Positions 53,045 to 60,857 are shown, numbered from the stretch's first letter. The stretch: 64,000 bases of DNA from JAJDTR01 sp965220415 (GCA_965220415.1 OZ244829.1:5580001-5644000), one strand, 5' to 3'. Notes: generated by a model from the sequence alone, not told the origin. Numbers and translations: made by a program.

Positions 53045-53277
53045 TCAAGCGAGTGAATAACGAGTGCGATAGAGATCCCTCAAGCGAACGAATAGTGACT
53101 GATCAACCGAATGAATAATCAGGGCGATAGCTAATCCTGATAGAACTCCCATAGAGATCGCTCAAACGAGTGAACAGCGATCAAGCGAACGGATAGTGAG
53201 CGCGATAGAGATCCCTCAAGCGACTGGATAGGGAGCGCGATAGTGAATCCCACGCGATAGAAATCCCATAGAGATCT
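53045..53277 (+). repeat. Tandem and nested array of 35-bp insertion elements
   Basis: At least five or six units. The first complete copy is 53045-53079 after GTAGGA; it is followed head-to-tail by TCAAGCGAACGAATAGTGACTGA, interrupted by TCAACCGAATGAATAATC...TAATCCT, then GATAGAACTCCC; further copies start TCAAACGAGTG, TCAAGCGAACGG and TCAAGCGACTGG and end in repeated CCCATAGAGATC tails. Together with short flanks this fills the 52932-53355 gap. Confidence 0.8.
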
Positions 53278-53355
53278 TGAAGGCGTATAGAAACATTGAT
53301 TCGACCTACAGCTCGAAACGGCCAAAGGAGAGGCGGCACATCACAAGGAGGAAAT

Positions 53356-53727
53356 ATGAAATTAGGTGCATTCTCGGTAAGTCTGAATGTCAAAGACATC
53401 CAGTCTTCAAAATTATTCTATGAGAACCTTGGTTTTGAAGTCTTCGGCGGCGATATATCCCAGAATTGGCTCATCATGAAGAATGGTAGTTGCACAATCG
53501 GATTGTTTCAAGGAATGTTCGAAAAGAACATCCTAACTTTCAATCCGGGCTGGGATGAAAATGCCACCAAACTTGATTCATTTACTGATGTCAGAGAACT
53601 CCAACGGCAGCTTAAGGCAAAAGGTATCAAAATGGAGACGGAAGCAGATGAAGAGACCTCAGGGCCGGGGAGTTTTGTTGTAGTTGATCCGGACGGCAAT
53701 CCCATTCTGGTCGATCAGCATGTATAG
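53356..53727 (+). CDS. VOC-family (glyoxalase/bleomycin-resistance fold) protein
   Basis: 123 residues from ATG 53356, immediately after AAGGAGG; the in-frame 53296 start is unlikely. Paired beta-alpha-beta-beta-beta modules: SVSLNVKDIQSSKLFYENLGFEVF in the first half and VVDPDGNPILVDQHV at the end. VOC proteins bind a metal at the module interface; His is absent from the usual first position, so activity is uncertain. Short cytoplasmic enzyme or binding protein. Confidence 0.85.
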   Translation: MKLGAFSVSLNVKDIQSSKLFYENLGFEVFGGDISQNWLIMKNGSCTIGLFQGMFEKNILTFNPGWDENATKLDSFTDVRELQRQLKAKGIKMETEADEETSGPGSFVVVDPDGNPILVDQHV

Positions 53728-53804
53728 CATTATAGGTGTAACCGTGCGGTCAACGGCGAATAACTCGGCGATACTGGTGACTAACAATACCTAGGAGCGA
53801 TCAA

Positions 53805-54302
53805 ATGATATTTCGAATTTCAGCCAAATTAGGGAAGAAGATACATGTGACTCCGGACAAGATTTTGCCAGTTGATCCTAATCCATTTGCGGATTGGTCG
53901 GCAAATCTGTTCGATGTCGGTCGTTCCCAATACGTGCTCATTACTAACACGATTTCGCTCTATTCCGTGGTCATGCCCGGGCGAGGACTGAGGAACAATC
54001 GTTTGTTCTTGGAGAGGGCGAGAGACTCTATGAGTGAGGTCATTCGTTCAGCTGGACATGAATCGATATTTGAAAAGTTCATCCTACCATCAATGGATGC
54101 CGTCCGTTTTTCAAAGGCGCTCAACCGATCAGTAACCGGTTCAATGAATGAGTTGATATTTCAGGCAAAATACGAACTCATAGAACCGGAACTGTCACTG
54201 AATGAGATTTCGTTTCGCCTAAACGAAGTGATCATGTCCTATTTGAATAATGGGGTACCAGAGGATGTCTTTCAGGAACTTGCAAACAATAGAGGCGATT
54301 GA
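53805..54302 (+). CDS. DUF6933-like hypothetical protein
   Basis: 165 residues, ATG start with AGGAGCG. MIFRISAKLGKKI at the N-terminus, then FADWSANLFDVGRSQYVLITNTISLYSVVMPG and a helical C-terminal half, resemble the DUF6933 family: small proteins beginning MIIRCTKKL with a conserved W-x-A-N-L segment. No known activity. No membrane segments. The MBL-fold gene follows after 76 bp. Confidence 0.65.
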   Translation: MIFRISAKLGKKIHVTPDKILPVDPNPFADWSANLFDVGRSQYVLITNTISLYSVVMPGRGLRNNRLFLERARDSMSEVIRSAGHESIFEKFILPSMDAVRFSKALNRSVTGSMNELIFQAKYELIEPELSLNEISFRLNEVIMSYLNNGVPEDVFQELANNRGD

Positions 54303-54378
54303 TATGGTCGCGCCTGAGTGCCACCCGGCCAGGCACACCCTAATCGGTAGGGACAAAAAATGGAGGGCAGCCTAGCGG

Positions 54379-55245
54379 ATGCAAGTGACCTTTCTCGGAA
54401 CAGGGGCGGCGCCATCCATGCCAAGTCCTTTCTGCGCCTGCCACGTGTGCACGGATGCCAGAAGAGTCGGCGGAAAGAACCTGCGACGGCGGTCGTCAAT
54501 CACGATCAACGATGATCTGCTTATTGACATCGGGCCCGATGTAGCAACCGCGTCGTTCGAACATAATCTCTCTCTAGCCGGCATCAAAGTCTGTCTACAA
54601 ACGCACGCTCACGAAGACCATTTGGATACCGAGTTCATTATCTCTAGACACGCAGAATACGGAACAGAGGTCTCCCGCGATGTGATCTTTGTCGGTTCCA
54701 GTGAAACCCTGAAAGCGGTTGATGCGATTGTGAGTCGAAGATGTGAATACGGGAGCATCTTCGACGCGGACATGCAGTCAGCACTGAAGATGAATGTGCT
54801 GACTGTTGCGCTATACGAGTCATACACTGTAGAAAGCTACCGAGTAACCGGATTTCCTGCCAACCACGCCACGGATCAAGCATCGCTGTTATATTCGATA
54901 GAGCAAGGGAACCACGCAGTTTTCTATGGCACCGACACGTCGGTTCTGTCCGAGGAGGTTTGGGAGTGTCTTCTACTCCACCGCACACGGTATGACTTGC
55001 TCGTTCTCGATCACACCTATGGAATCGGCTTTGATTCAAGACCGGCGGACCATCTGGGATTGCAAGACTTCATCGCTCACGCGAATCGATTTCGCGAAGT
55101 TGGGTTGCTCAAGGACAATGGAATGGTCTATGCAACTCACATATCTCACGAGGGGAACTTGGAGCATGATGAGCTTGACGACTACGCTATGAAACACGGC
55201 TACCGGGTGGCTTTTGACGGGCTTAGATTAGTGTTGGATGACTGA
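54379..55245 (+). CDS. MBL-fold metallohydrolase, PhnP-like
   Basis: 288 residues, ATG start; GGAGGGCAG upstream. MQVTFLGTGAAPSMPSPFCACHVC shows the PhnP-type start with Cys residues that can bind a structural zinc (C-x-C-x-x-C). Catalytic metal motif HAHEDH in LQTHAHEDHLD, later HAT (ANHATDQ), FYGTDTS, LDHT and the final THISHEG. PhnP hydrolyses cyclic phosphodiesters; close relatives are general phosphodiesterases, and no phn gene is nearby. Cytoplasmic. Confidence 0.85.
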   Translation: MQVTFLGTGAAPSMPSPFCACHVCTDARRVGGKNLRRRSSITINDDLLIDIGPDVATASFEHNLSLAGIKVCLQTHAHEDHLDTEFIISRHAEYGTEVSRDVIFVGSSETLKAVDAIVSRRCEYGSIFDADMQSALKMNVLTVALYESYTVESYRVTGFPANHATDQASLLYSIEQGNHAVFYGTDTSVLSEEVWECLLLHRTRYDLLVLDHTYGIGFDSRPADHLGLQDFIAHANRFREVGLLKDNGMVYATHISHEGNLEHDELDDYAMKHGYRVAFDGLRLVLDD

Positions 55246-55440
55246 GGGAATTGCGGGCTGCGCAAGTTACGCATGCCCCACTATGCTACACTTCGCGGCT
55301 TGCGCCAACCCCCTCTTGGCGGGTGCGGGATTCGCAAATCGTAAGGCATTCAGTATTGCGGCGAATGAATCCCCGGAAGTTCTGATGAAGTATCTACCAC
55401 CTCCGCATTTTACGACAGCGTACATGCACAAACCGGAGGA

Positions 55441-55577
55441 TCAACTGAACGAATAGTGAAGGCGATAGAGATCCCTCAAGCGAGTGAATAGCGAGCGATC
55501 AAATGAGCGGATAGCGAAGGATCAAGCGACTGAATAAGGAGCGCGATAGAAGTCCCATAGAGCTCCCATAGCGATCT
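55441..55577 (+). repeat. Triple-nested 35-bp insertion elements
   Basis: After GGAGGA a complete copy (55441-55475, TCAACTGAACG...GAGATCCC) is followed by an outer copy TCAAGCGAGTGAATAGCGAGCGA interrupted by a second (TCAAATGAGCGGATAGCGAAGGA), itself interrupted by a third complete copy (TCAAGCGACTGAATAAGG...AGTCCCA). The halves close in order as TAGAGCTCCCA and TAGCGATCT. The array ends at TTCAATGTTAATAG, part of the hairpin-repeat unit. Confidence 0.85.
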
Positions 55578-55862
55578 TCAATGTTAATAGAATGCGACAT
55601 GTCCAGGGGCCCGCACTCCAGAGGATCAACGGAGTGAATAACGACGGCGATAGTAACTCCTGCGCCATGTGGTGTATTGCTAGATAGTGTTACTTGCTGA
55701 ATGACTAGCCGTGAAAAGTGTTCCTTCGTGGTCTGGTTTTCACTCCAGCGGAGTGCTATGTCAATAGAACACGATTCCCCCTCGCGTCTGCACTCCAGAG
55801 GATCAAGCGAGTGAATAGCGAGTGCGATAGAGATCCTGTGCAATGTGGAGTGTTACTTGAGA
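55578..55862 (+). repeat. Hairpin-repeat unit with two precise 35-bp insertions
   Basis: The same modules as 7875-8050. CACTCC-AGA-GGA is interrupted at 55626-55661 and again at 55803-55837. Removing 55803-55837 rejoins CACTCCAGAGGA with GTGCAATGTGGAG, exactly the uninterrupted copy at about 7976-8000. No gene; reverse-strand open frames here are translations of the repeat. Confidence 0.85.
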
Positions 55863-55928
55863 GACATCTTTCCAAAATAGCTCTTTGAATGTTAGATTGA
55901 CAACTTAACACGTATATGGTATATTGTC

Positions 55929-55958
55929 ACAGACCTGCCGCCATGGCGGCGGGTCTGT
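55929..55958 (+). terminator. Very stable GC-rich hairpin, possible terminator
   Basis: ACAGACCTGCCGCC pairs with GGCGGCGGGTCTGT, 14 bp with one wobble, followed by TAGCATTTTGTTAGC. It is isolated in a non-coding stretch, so it could be a repeat rather than a terminator. Confidence 0.4.
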
Positions 55959-56072
55959 TAGCATTTTGTTAGCATTACGATTCCTGAGAACCCGCTCCTG
56001 CAAAGGAATTCTCCATTTCAGAGGCTGCTCACAAGGCGCTTAAATCGACGCTCCGAAAATCGGGATCCAAAC

Positions 56073-56311
56073 CAGGGCAAACGCATCTAAATTTTCCACT
56101 CGACAAAATAGAGAATCGGGTTAAATTTGTGATGGTTTCCATAGGGATCGTAGGTTGGGTTGAACGGGATTCTCGTAATAATCGCTGATCCTAGAGGAGT
56201 TTTCGAGTGCCCGCTTTGCCTGAACGTGCCAAAATTGCAGAGTGAAACCCAACATTAATCGTACATGCTTCCACCATGAGACATCATGTATAATGAGATG
56301 CGTTTCCCCTG
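56073..56311 (+). mobile_element. CAGGGG-ended (ISAs1-type) miniature element, complete copy 2
   Basis: Left terminus CAGGGCAAACGCATCTAA (one change), right terminus TGAGATGCGTTTCCCCTG. The flanks GGATCCAAAC (56063-56072) and GGATCCAAGC (56312-56321) form a 10-bp duplication with one mismatch. The interior aligns with 25204-25438 (GTAGGTTGGGTTGAACGG and GAGTGAAACCCAACA are shared). Confidence 0.75.
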
Positions 56312-56439
56312 GGATCCAAGCGTTCATTGAGACAAGAGATGACCGAATGCGGAAACATATTGAGCGCGGCAAATTTATAGACGCATCATTACTTTCTAAC
56401 CCGCTATCCAAGCCTCCTCAAAAAATGGGGTGAAATATG

Positions 56440-56729
56440 TGCGCGGACTTTAGCGGACTTTCGCGAAGTGTGCCGCGCACCGCTTCAAGCCGTGTCCGGT
56501 AAGGCTTCAAGCGCAATTTCAGAGCTTGTTGAAAAAATCCGCTCTAATTTCGACGGCGTCGCTGTAAACCACACTCGTTGGCTGCTTCCCGTCGCGCGCT
56601 CCGTCAATCCAATTGACGGCTTTTGAACATATCATTAAGCGAGTGAATAAGGAGTGCGATAGTAGATCCTGATAGAGATCCACTAAACACTTACAACCGA
56701 CTAATGCTTTTCATCAGGAGACTCGCTTT
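56440..56729 (+). repeat. Degenerate intergenic sequence with a 35-bp-type insertion
   Basis: CAGAGCTTGTTGAAAAAATC near 56520 looks like an insertion-sequence end, but no partner end or transposase frame is visible. A 35-bp-type element begins near 56632 (CATTAAGCGAGTGAATAAGG...) and ends GATAGAGATCCACTAAACACTTAC, sharing the tail CACTAAACACTTAC with 1264 and 28735. Confidence 0.45.
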
Positions 56730-57560
56730 ATGCTCATGTTCGATCTTCTTGGAATCATGAACCCAAATCTCAATCCGGCAGAAGCCAAATTACACCTAGC
56801 GACTTGGAATGGCGTGGAACAGCCGCTTGATGTATATCTTGCGGGCAACTTTAATGACTGGCAACGTTGGCAAAATGCCAAGAACTTTGAGCGTAAATTC
56901 GTAATTTTCTTGATTGACATTCCACATCAAACAAACAAATGGCTCTTTGCGGGTGTGTATCGCTCAAGCGGTTCAGAGCGGAAATGGTCGGAAGAATATC
57001 AAAAGAACTACAACTGGTACGAATTAACCGAAGAACAAACCTACAAAGAAATGAATGGACGGCTCGTCGTGACCTTCTCCAGACCGGGACGTATGTCCTA
57101 CCTACTCGCCGAGAAGTGGGGCGATAGAATTTCTCTGAGTGAGATTTACCCGGAAAAACAATCTATCGGAGAATTTCCGGGCTTCAAAGCCGTCAATCTC
57201 ACGAAAGACCAACTAGACCTCATCATTCGGAAATCTCCCGAGTCATGGCGCACGGCGCTTTCCAGCGTAGCAGGGGTGTACCTGATTTCCGATTCCGGGA
57301 CAGGAAAGTTCTACGTCGGCGGCGCCTACGGCGAAGGCGGAATATGGCACCGCTGGTCGGAATATGCGGATAATGGGCACGGCGGGAACGTGGAACTCAA
57401 AAGGCTGATCGCCGACGAGGGATTGCAATATGCTACGAATTTTCGCTATTCAATCCTTGAGATATCCGATCTACATGACAGTCAAGACAACATTCTTCAA
57501 CGAGAATCACACTGGAAGGATATTCTGATGTCCCGCACCTACGGGTTAAACGCAAACTAG
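56730..57560 (+). CDS. GIY-YIG nuclease-domain protein
   Basis: 276 residues, ATG start with AGGAG upstream. The N-terminal half (about 1-150) is of unknown type (VYLAGNFNDWQRWQN). The C-terminal half is a GIY-YIG domain: AGVYLISDSGTGKFYVGGAYG, GIWHRWSEY, NVELKRL, YSILEI and a Glu in LQRESHWKD as the likely metal ligand. Here GIY is GVY and YIG is YVG, both common variants. Such stand-alone proteins are often linked to restriction or accessory DNA metabolism; the target is unknown. Confidence 0.82.
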   Translation: MLMFDLLGIMNPNLNPAEAKLHLATWNGVEQPLDVYLAGNFNDWQRWQNAKNFERKFVIFLIDIPHQTNKWLFAGVYRSSGSERKWSEEYQKNYNWYELTEEQTYKEMNGRLVVTFSRPGRMSYLLAEKWGDRISLSEIYPEKQSIGEFPGFKAVNLTKDQLDLIIRKSPESWRTALSSVAGVYLISDSGTGKFYVGGAYGEGGIWHRWSEYADNGHGGNVELKRLIADEGLQYATNFRYSILEISDLHDSQDNILQRESHWKDILMSRTYGLNAN

Positions 57561-57652
57561 ATGCAAACCGAAAAGTAGTTTGGTGACTACTCCACTGCTT
57601 CGCGTTTTCACGCAAGCTGTGTTCGTATTTAATTTTTAACTAGGAAAAACTC

Positions 57653-58042
57653 ATGATTAAAAAAATTGCTACGGCTGCCATCTATGTGACCGATCAGGAA
57701 GTTGCCAACCGCTTTTGGGAAAAACAAGTCGGGTTTGAAATACGTAGAGATTTGTCCATGGGCGCCGAAGCCAGATGGCTTGAAATGGCGCCGCCAGGTG
57801 CCGACTCCTGCATCGTCATTTTCCCCAAGAGTGCGATGGAAGATTGGGCTGAGCGAAAGCCGTCCCTCGTGTTTGAATGCGACGATATTGAAGAAACCCA
57901 CAAGTCAATGTCGGAGCGGGGTGTGGAGTTTTCTCACAAGCCTAAAGAATTGCCTTGGGGTAAATTCGCCATCTTCCTCGACCCGGAGGGCAATTGGTAC
58001 GGTTTGCGGGAAATACCAAAATCAAACCCTCAACGTGACTAG
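57653..58042 (+). CDS. VOC-family (glyoxalase-like) protein
   Basis: 129 residues, ATG start; weak site (ACTAGGAAA). The two-module VOC pattern is clear: IATAAIYVTDQEVANRFWEKQVGFEIR and FAIFLDPEGNWYGLRE, with DIEETHKSMSERGVEF between. It resembles extradiol-type or fosfomycin/bleomycin-resistance-type VOC proteins of unknown substrate. Distinct from the 53356 gene. Followed after 31 bp by a lipoprotein gene. Confidence 0.87.
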   Translation: MIKKIATAAIYVTDQEVANRFWEKQVGFEIRRDLSMGAEARWLEMAPPGADSCIVIFPKSAMEDWAERKPSLVFECDDIEETHKSMSERGVEFSHKPKELPWGKFAIFLDPEGNWYGLREIPKSNPQRD

Positions 58043-58073
58043 GCAAGGCAGTCATCCAGAGCGAGGAATGGGC

Positions 58074-58544
58074 ATGTTGGTCCGTATAATCGTGTTATAC
58101 TTTACACTCGCGCCGTTGTGCGGATGCGATATTCTTAAACTAGGCGACGACCGACATGTTGACACCCAATCACTCCTTGACAGCAATCGAAAGACGTGGG
58201 ACTCACAGATGGTGTCGAACTATCAATTCAACTTCCAATGGTCCTGCTACTGCACGATGGACTTTGTCGCCGAAGTCAATATCTCCGTGCGCGAAAATCG
58301 CATTCACAGTGCAGCTTTTGTCGAAGGCGATGTTCCGATTCCTCGCCACGTCGCTACTGAACGTTACGAAGCGATGGGCGGACTGTTCGATCTTCTTCAG
58401 TCGGCAATCGACGAGAATGCCCATACTATCTCGGCAAAATACCACCCGGAATTGGGCTATCCAAGCGAAGTGTGGATCGATTACGAGCACCGGACGGTGG
58501 ACGAAGAACGCGGGTTCTCAATTCATAATCTAATTCTTGAATAA
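58074..58544 (+). CDS. DUF6174-like lipoprotein
   Basis: 156 residues from ATG 58074 (GAGG 7-8 nt upstream; ATG 58068 also in frame). Signal peptide MLVRIIVLYFTLAPLCGC with Cys18 as a lipidation site; the lipobox LCGC is unusual. The mature part has W-x-S-Q...NYQFNFQWSCYC and VNISVRENRIHSA, the DUF6174 pattern with a Cys-x-Cys pair. Envelope-anchored. No known activity. Ends 19 bp before ureE. Confidence 0.68.
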   Translation: MLVRIIVLYFTLAPLCGCDILKLGDDRHVDTQSLLDSNRKTWDSQMVSNYQFNFQWSCYCTMDFVAEVNISVRENRIHSAAFVEGDVPIPRHVATERYEAMGGLFDLLQSAIDENAHTISAKYHPELGYPSEVWIDYEHRTVDEERGFSIHNLILE

Positions 58545-58563
58545 TCATTGACTTGGAGCAAGA

Positions 58564-59013
58564 GTGCTTCTCATCCAGGATATTGTCACGGAAGTTGTCA
58601 AAATCCCGCCTCTCAAGCGAGATCTTGTTTTTCTCGACTGGGAAGCCCGCCAGAAATGCCGCCAGCGACTCAAAACCGCGGCCGGACGAGAGCTAGGTCT
58701 TGTACTTCCGACCGGCAGCGTTTTGTTTCCCGGCGACATCCTGTATCGGGATGCCGACGTTGAAATCGTCGTTGAAGGGCTGCCTGAAAAGGTATTCATT
58801 CTTCATCCTGAAAAGACTGAGGATTACGGTCTCACCTGCTACCAAATCGGAAACCTGCATCGCCCCATCGGATTCGATGACGGCGCGATTCTCGTTCCCT
58901 ATGAACCGGTCCTAGAGAATCAACTCTCCCGGCTAGGACTTCATTTCACAGTTACGGAACGTGTCTTCACACACGCTGCTCGCCAATCCGCTCCTCACGC
59001 CCATGTCCACTGA
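58564..59013 (+). CDS. ureE: Urease accessory protein UreE (nickel metallochaperone)
   Basis: 149 residues, GTG start with TTGGAGCAAGA upstream. N-terminal peptide-binding-like domain with RDLVFLDWEARQKCRQRL; metal-binding domain with GLTCYQIGNLHRPIGF, where the His in NLHRP is the conserved nickel ligand at the dimer interface. The C-terminus ends HAHVH, a short His-rich tail. Delivers Ni2+ to the UreG complex. Overlaps ureF by 11 bp. Confidence 0.92.
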   Translation: MLLIQDIVTEVVKIPPLKRDLVFLDWEARQKCRQRLKTAAGRELGLVLPTGSVLFPGDILYRDADVEIVVEGLPEKVFILHPEKTEDYGLTCYQIGNLHRPIGFDDGAILVPYEPVLENQLSRLGLHFTVTERVFTHAARQSAPHAHVH

Positions 59014-59701
59014 TACGACTGCAACGAACGAATCCCTATTGGCTCTTCTACAGATTACGGACAGTTTCTTTCCCACCGGCGCGTTTGCCCACTCCTTAGG
59101 GTTGGAAACTTATGTCCAAGATGGGAGGGTGCACAATCGCGAGTCGCTTGAATCCTTTCTAAGCGCTACGCTCTATCATGGCATGAGAACCGGCGACGCC
59201 CTCGCTGTTGCGTTGGCGTATAACGCGGCTGAGATTGAGCGGATTGTCAATCTCGATCGACGCCTGACGGCAATGAAGATTTCTCGTGAACTGCGTGAGG
59301 GTAGCGTTAAGGTTGGTAAACAGTTTCTCCGCACCGCCGCAACACTGGCAGCGAGTGAGATGTTGAACGAATATGTGAAACGGATTCAATCGGGAAAATG
59401 CGCCGGACACCACGCGATCGCGTACGGCTTGGCCGCGTCCGCCGCTAAGATCGACCTCCACTCGACACTGCTAGGCTATTTGCACACTTACGTCGTGAGC
59501 CAAGTGTCTGCTGCGATACGGTTGATTCCACTCAAACCAACGGATGGGCAGCGAGTCATCCGGCATCTTCGATCCGATCTGCTGGAGATCGTCCGGTTCG
59601 TGCAGACCGCGGATATGAGTAATCTCGGCGGCTTCACCCCCGGGCTTGATATCCAAAGTATGCGGCATGAAAGTCTGTATTCAAGGCTCTTCATTTCCTA
59701 A
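59003..59701 (+). CDS. ureF: Urease accessory protein UreF
   Basis: 232 residues from ATG 59003; GTG 58961 is in frame but would overlap ureE by over 50 bp. All-helical UreF pattern: LLALLQITDSFFPTGAFAHSLGLETYVQDG, GKCAGHHAIAYGL, VSAAIRLIPL and the late DIQSMRHESLYSRLF. Acts as a gatekeeper and nucleotide-exchange regulator of UreG in urease activation. Same operon as ureE and ureG. Confidence 0.93.
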   Translation: MSTDTTATNESLLALLQITDSFFPTGAFAHSLGLETYVQDGRVHNRESLESFLSATLYHGMRTGDALAVALAYNAAEIERIVNLDRRLTAMKISRELREGSVKVGKQFLRTAATLAASEMLNEYVKRIQSGKCAGHHAIAYGLAASAAKIDLHSTLLGYLHTYVVSQVSAAIRLIPLKPTDGQRVIRHLRSDLLEIVRFVQTADMSNLGGFTPGLDIQSMRHESLYSRLFIS

Positions 59702-59762
59702 TTTAGTCCCGGCACCTACGTTAAACGAACCACTAGACTGAATTCGTAAAGGCTATATCTCA

Positions 59763-60404
59763 ATGAAACCGCTAAAAATTGGAATTGGAGGTCCCGTCGG
59801 GTCGGGCAAAACCGCATTGATTGAGAAGTTGTGCAAAACCATGCGCGACGCTTTCGAATTGGCGGCAATAACGAATGACATCTTCACGCGGGAGGACGCG
59901 GAGATACTCACACGTCTTGAAGCGTTGCCAAAGGAACGAATTCTCGGCGTCGAAACCGGCGGCTGTCCGCACACTGCTATCCGGGAAGACATTTCCGCCA
60001 ATCTTGAAGCAGTCGACCAGATGAGTACCGATTTTCCCAATCTGGATATTCTGTTTCTTGAAAGCGGCGGCGACAACCTTGCCGCCTTCTTCAGCCCGGA
60101 ACTCGTGGATGCCGCAATCTACGTCATAGATGTCGCTGGGGGAGACAAAATTCCGCGAAAGGGCGGTCCGGGTCTCACGCGCTCCGATTTACTGATTATC
60201 AACAAGGTTGATTTGGCAGACTACGTAGGGGCGGATCTTGGCATCATGGAGAGAGACACGAAACGGATGCGCGGTGACAAGCCCTTTGTTTTTACCAATT
60301 TGCGAGATGGAGCAGGCATCCATCACGTTGTGTCGTGGATTCGGCGGGAGTTACTTTTCGAAGACGTTGAGCCTGCCCAGATTCCCAATCAAAATACTCA
60401 ATAA
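59763..60404 (+). CDS. ureG: Urease accessory GTPase UreG
   Basis: 213 residues, ATG start. SIMIBI GTPase: P-loop GPVGSGKT at 10-17, ETGGCPHTAIREDIS with the nickel-binding Cys-Pro-His, ESGGDNLAA and NKVDLADYVGADL. Couples GTP hydrolysis to nickel insertion into urease. No ureABC or ureD/H is present in this window, so structural genes, if any, lie elsewhere. Confidence 0.95.
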   Translation: MKPLKIGIGGPVGSGKTALIEKLCKTMRDAFELAAITNDIFTREDAEILTRLEALPKERILGVETGGCPHTAIREDISANLEAVDQMSTDFPNLDILFLESGGDNLAAFFSPELVDAAIYVIDVAGGDKIPRKGGPGLTRSDLLIINKVDLADYVGADLGIMERDTKRMRGDKPFVFTNLRDGAGIHHVVSWIRRELLFEDVEPAQIPNQNTQ

Positions 60405-60458
60405 GACACAGAAAACAACAGGATAGTCAACTTTTACGCATTACGAATTACGAACTAC

Positions 60459-60680
60459 GTAACTGTTTAATCTATCAATCTGTTTTGGGAATGTTGGTTC
60501 GCCGTGCTGCAGTTTAATCCCTGTTCCTACACTATCAAGCGACCGGATAGGAAGCGCGATAGAGATCTTGATAGCGAATGCGATAGAGTTCCCATAGAGA
60601 TTCGTGAGCGTAATGTAGGAGCGATCTCCAGGTCGCGATTTCTTGTTGGCGGAAAATTCTGGACTGAACTAACCAATTTC
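60459..60680 (+). mobile_element. GTAA-ended (IS66-type) miniature element with 8-bp target duplication and 35-bp insertions
   Basis: Left end GTAACTGTTTAATC; right end GAACTAACCAATTTC (degraded). The flanks CGAACTAC at 60451-60458 and 60681-60688 are identical. The body matches 45996-46148 except for a block of 35-bp-type units from about 60534 to 60600 inserted into CCTACACCATAATCG. The rest of 60405-60892 shows no gene. Confidence 0.78.
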
Positions 60681-60827
60681 CGAACTACTTTTCCTCTACA
60701 CATTTATATTTCAGTGTTCTCACGCATCGTACTATCCCGTTTTTTCCTTCGCAAAGATCCGGTCTTTAATCCCTCCACGCCGCAGTTTTAGATGCGATTT
60801 CCCCGACAGCAGGTGACTCAAATCGGC

Positions 60828-60857
60828 TTGTTATTCAATCTTACTATCTGCTATAAT
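60828..60857 (+). promoter_or_regulatory. Putative promoter for the acyltransferase-lpt operon
   Basis: TTGTTA at 60828-60833, 18 bp spacer, TATAAT at 60852-60857, about 36 bp before the first possible start codon. Confidence 0.45.

Noticed and set aside
53045..53277. Origin-of-replication-like iteron array
   Set aside because: The repeated units look iteron-like, but the same 35-bp units are scattered through the window singly and nested, and no replication initiator gene or DnaA boxes are nearby.
55238..55456. 72-residue frame after the MBL-fold gene
   Set aside because: It overlaps the end of the MBL gene, runs into the 35-bp repeat array for its stop codon and shows no motif; the segment may be degenerate but I cannot support a gene.
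56121..56411. 96-residue reverse-strand frame
   Set aside because: It lies mostly inside the CAGGGG-type miniature element; the matching element at 25204 does not keep the frame.
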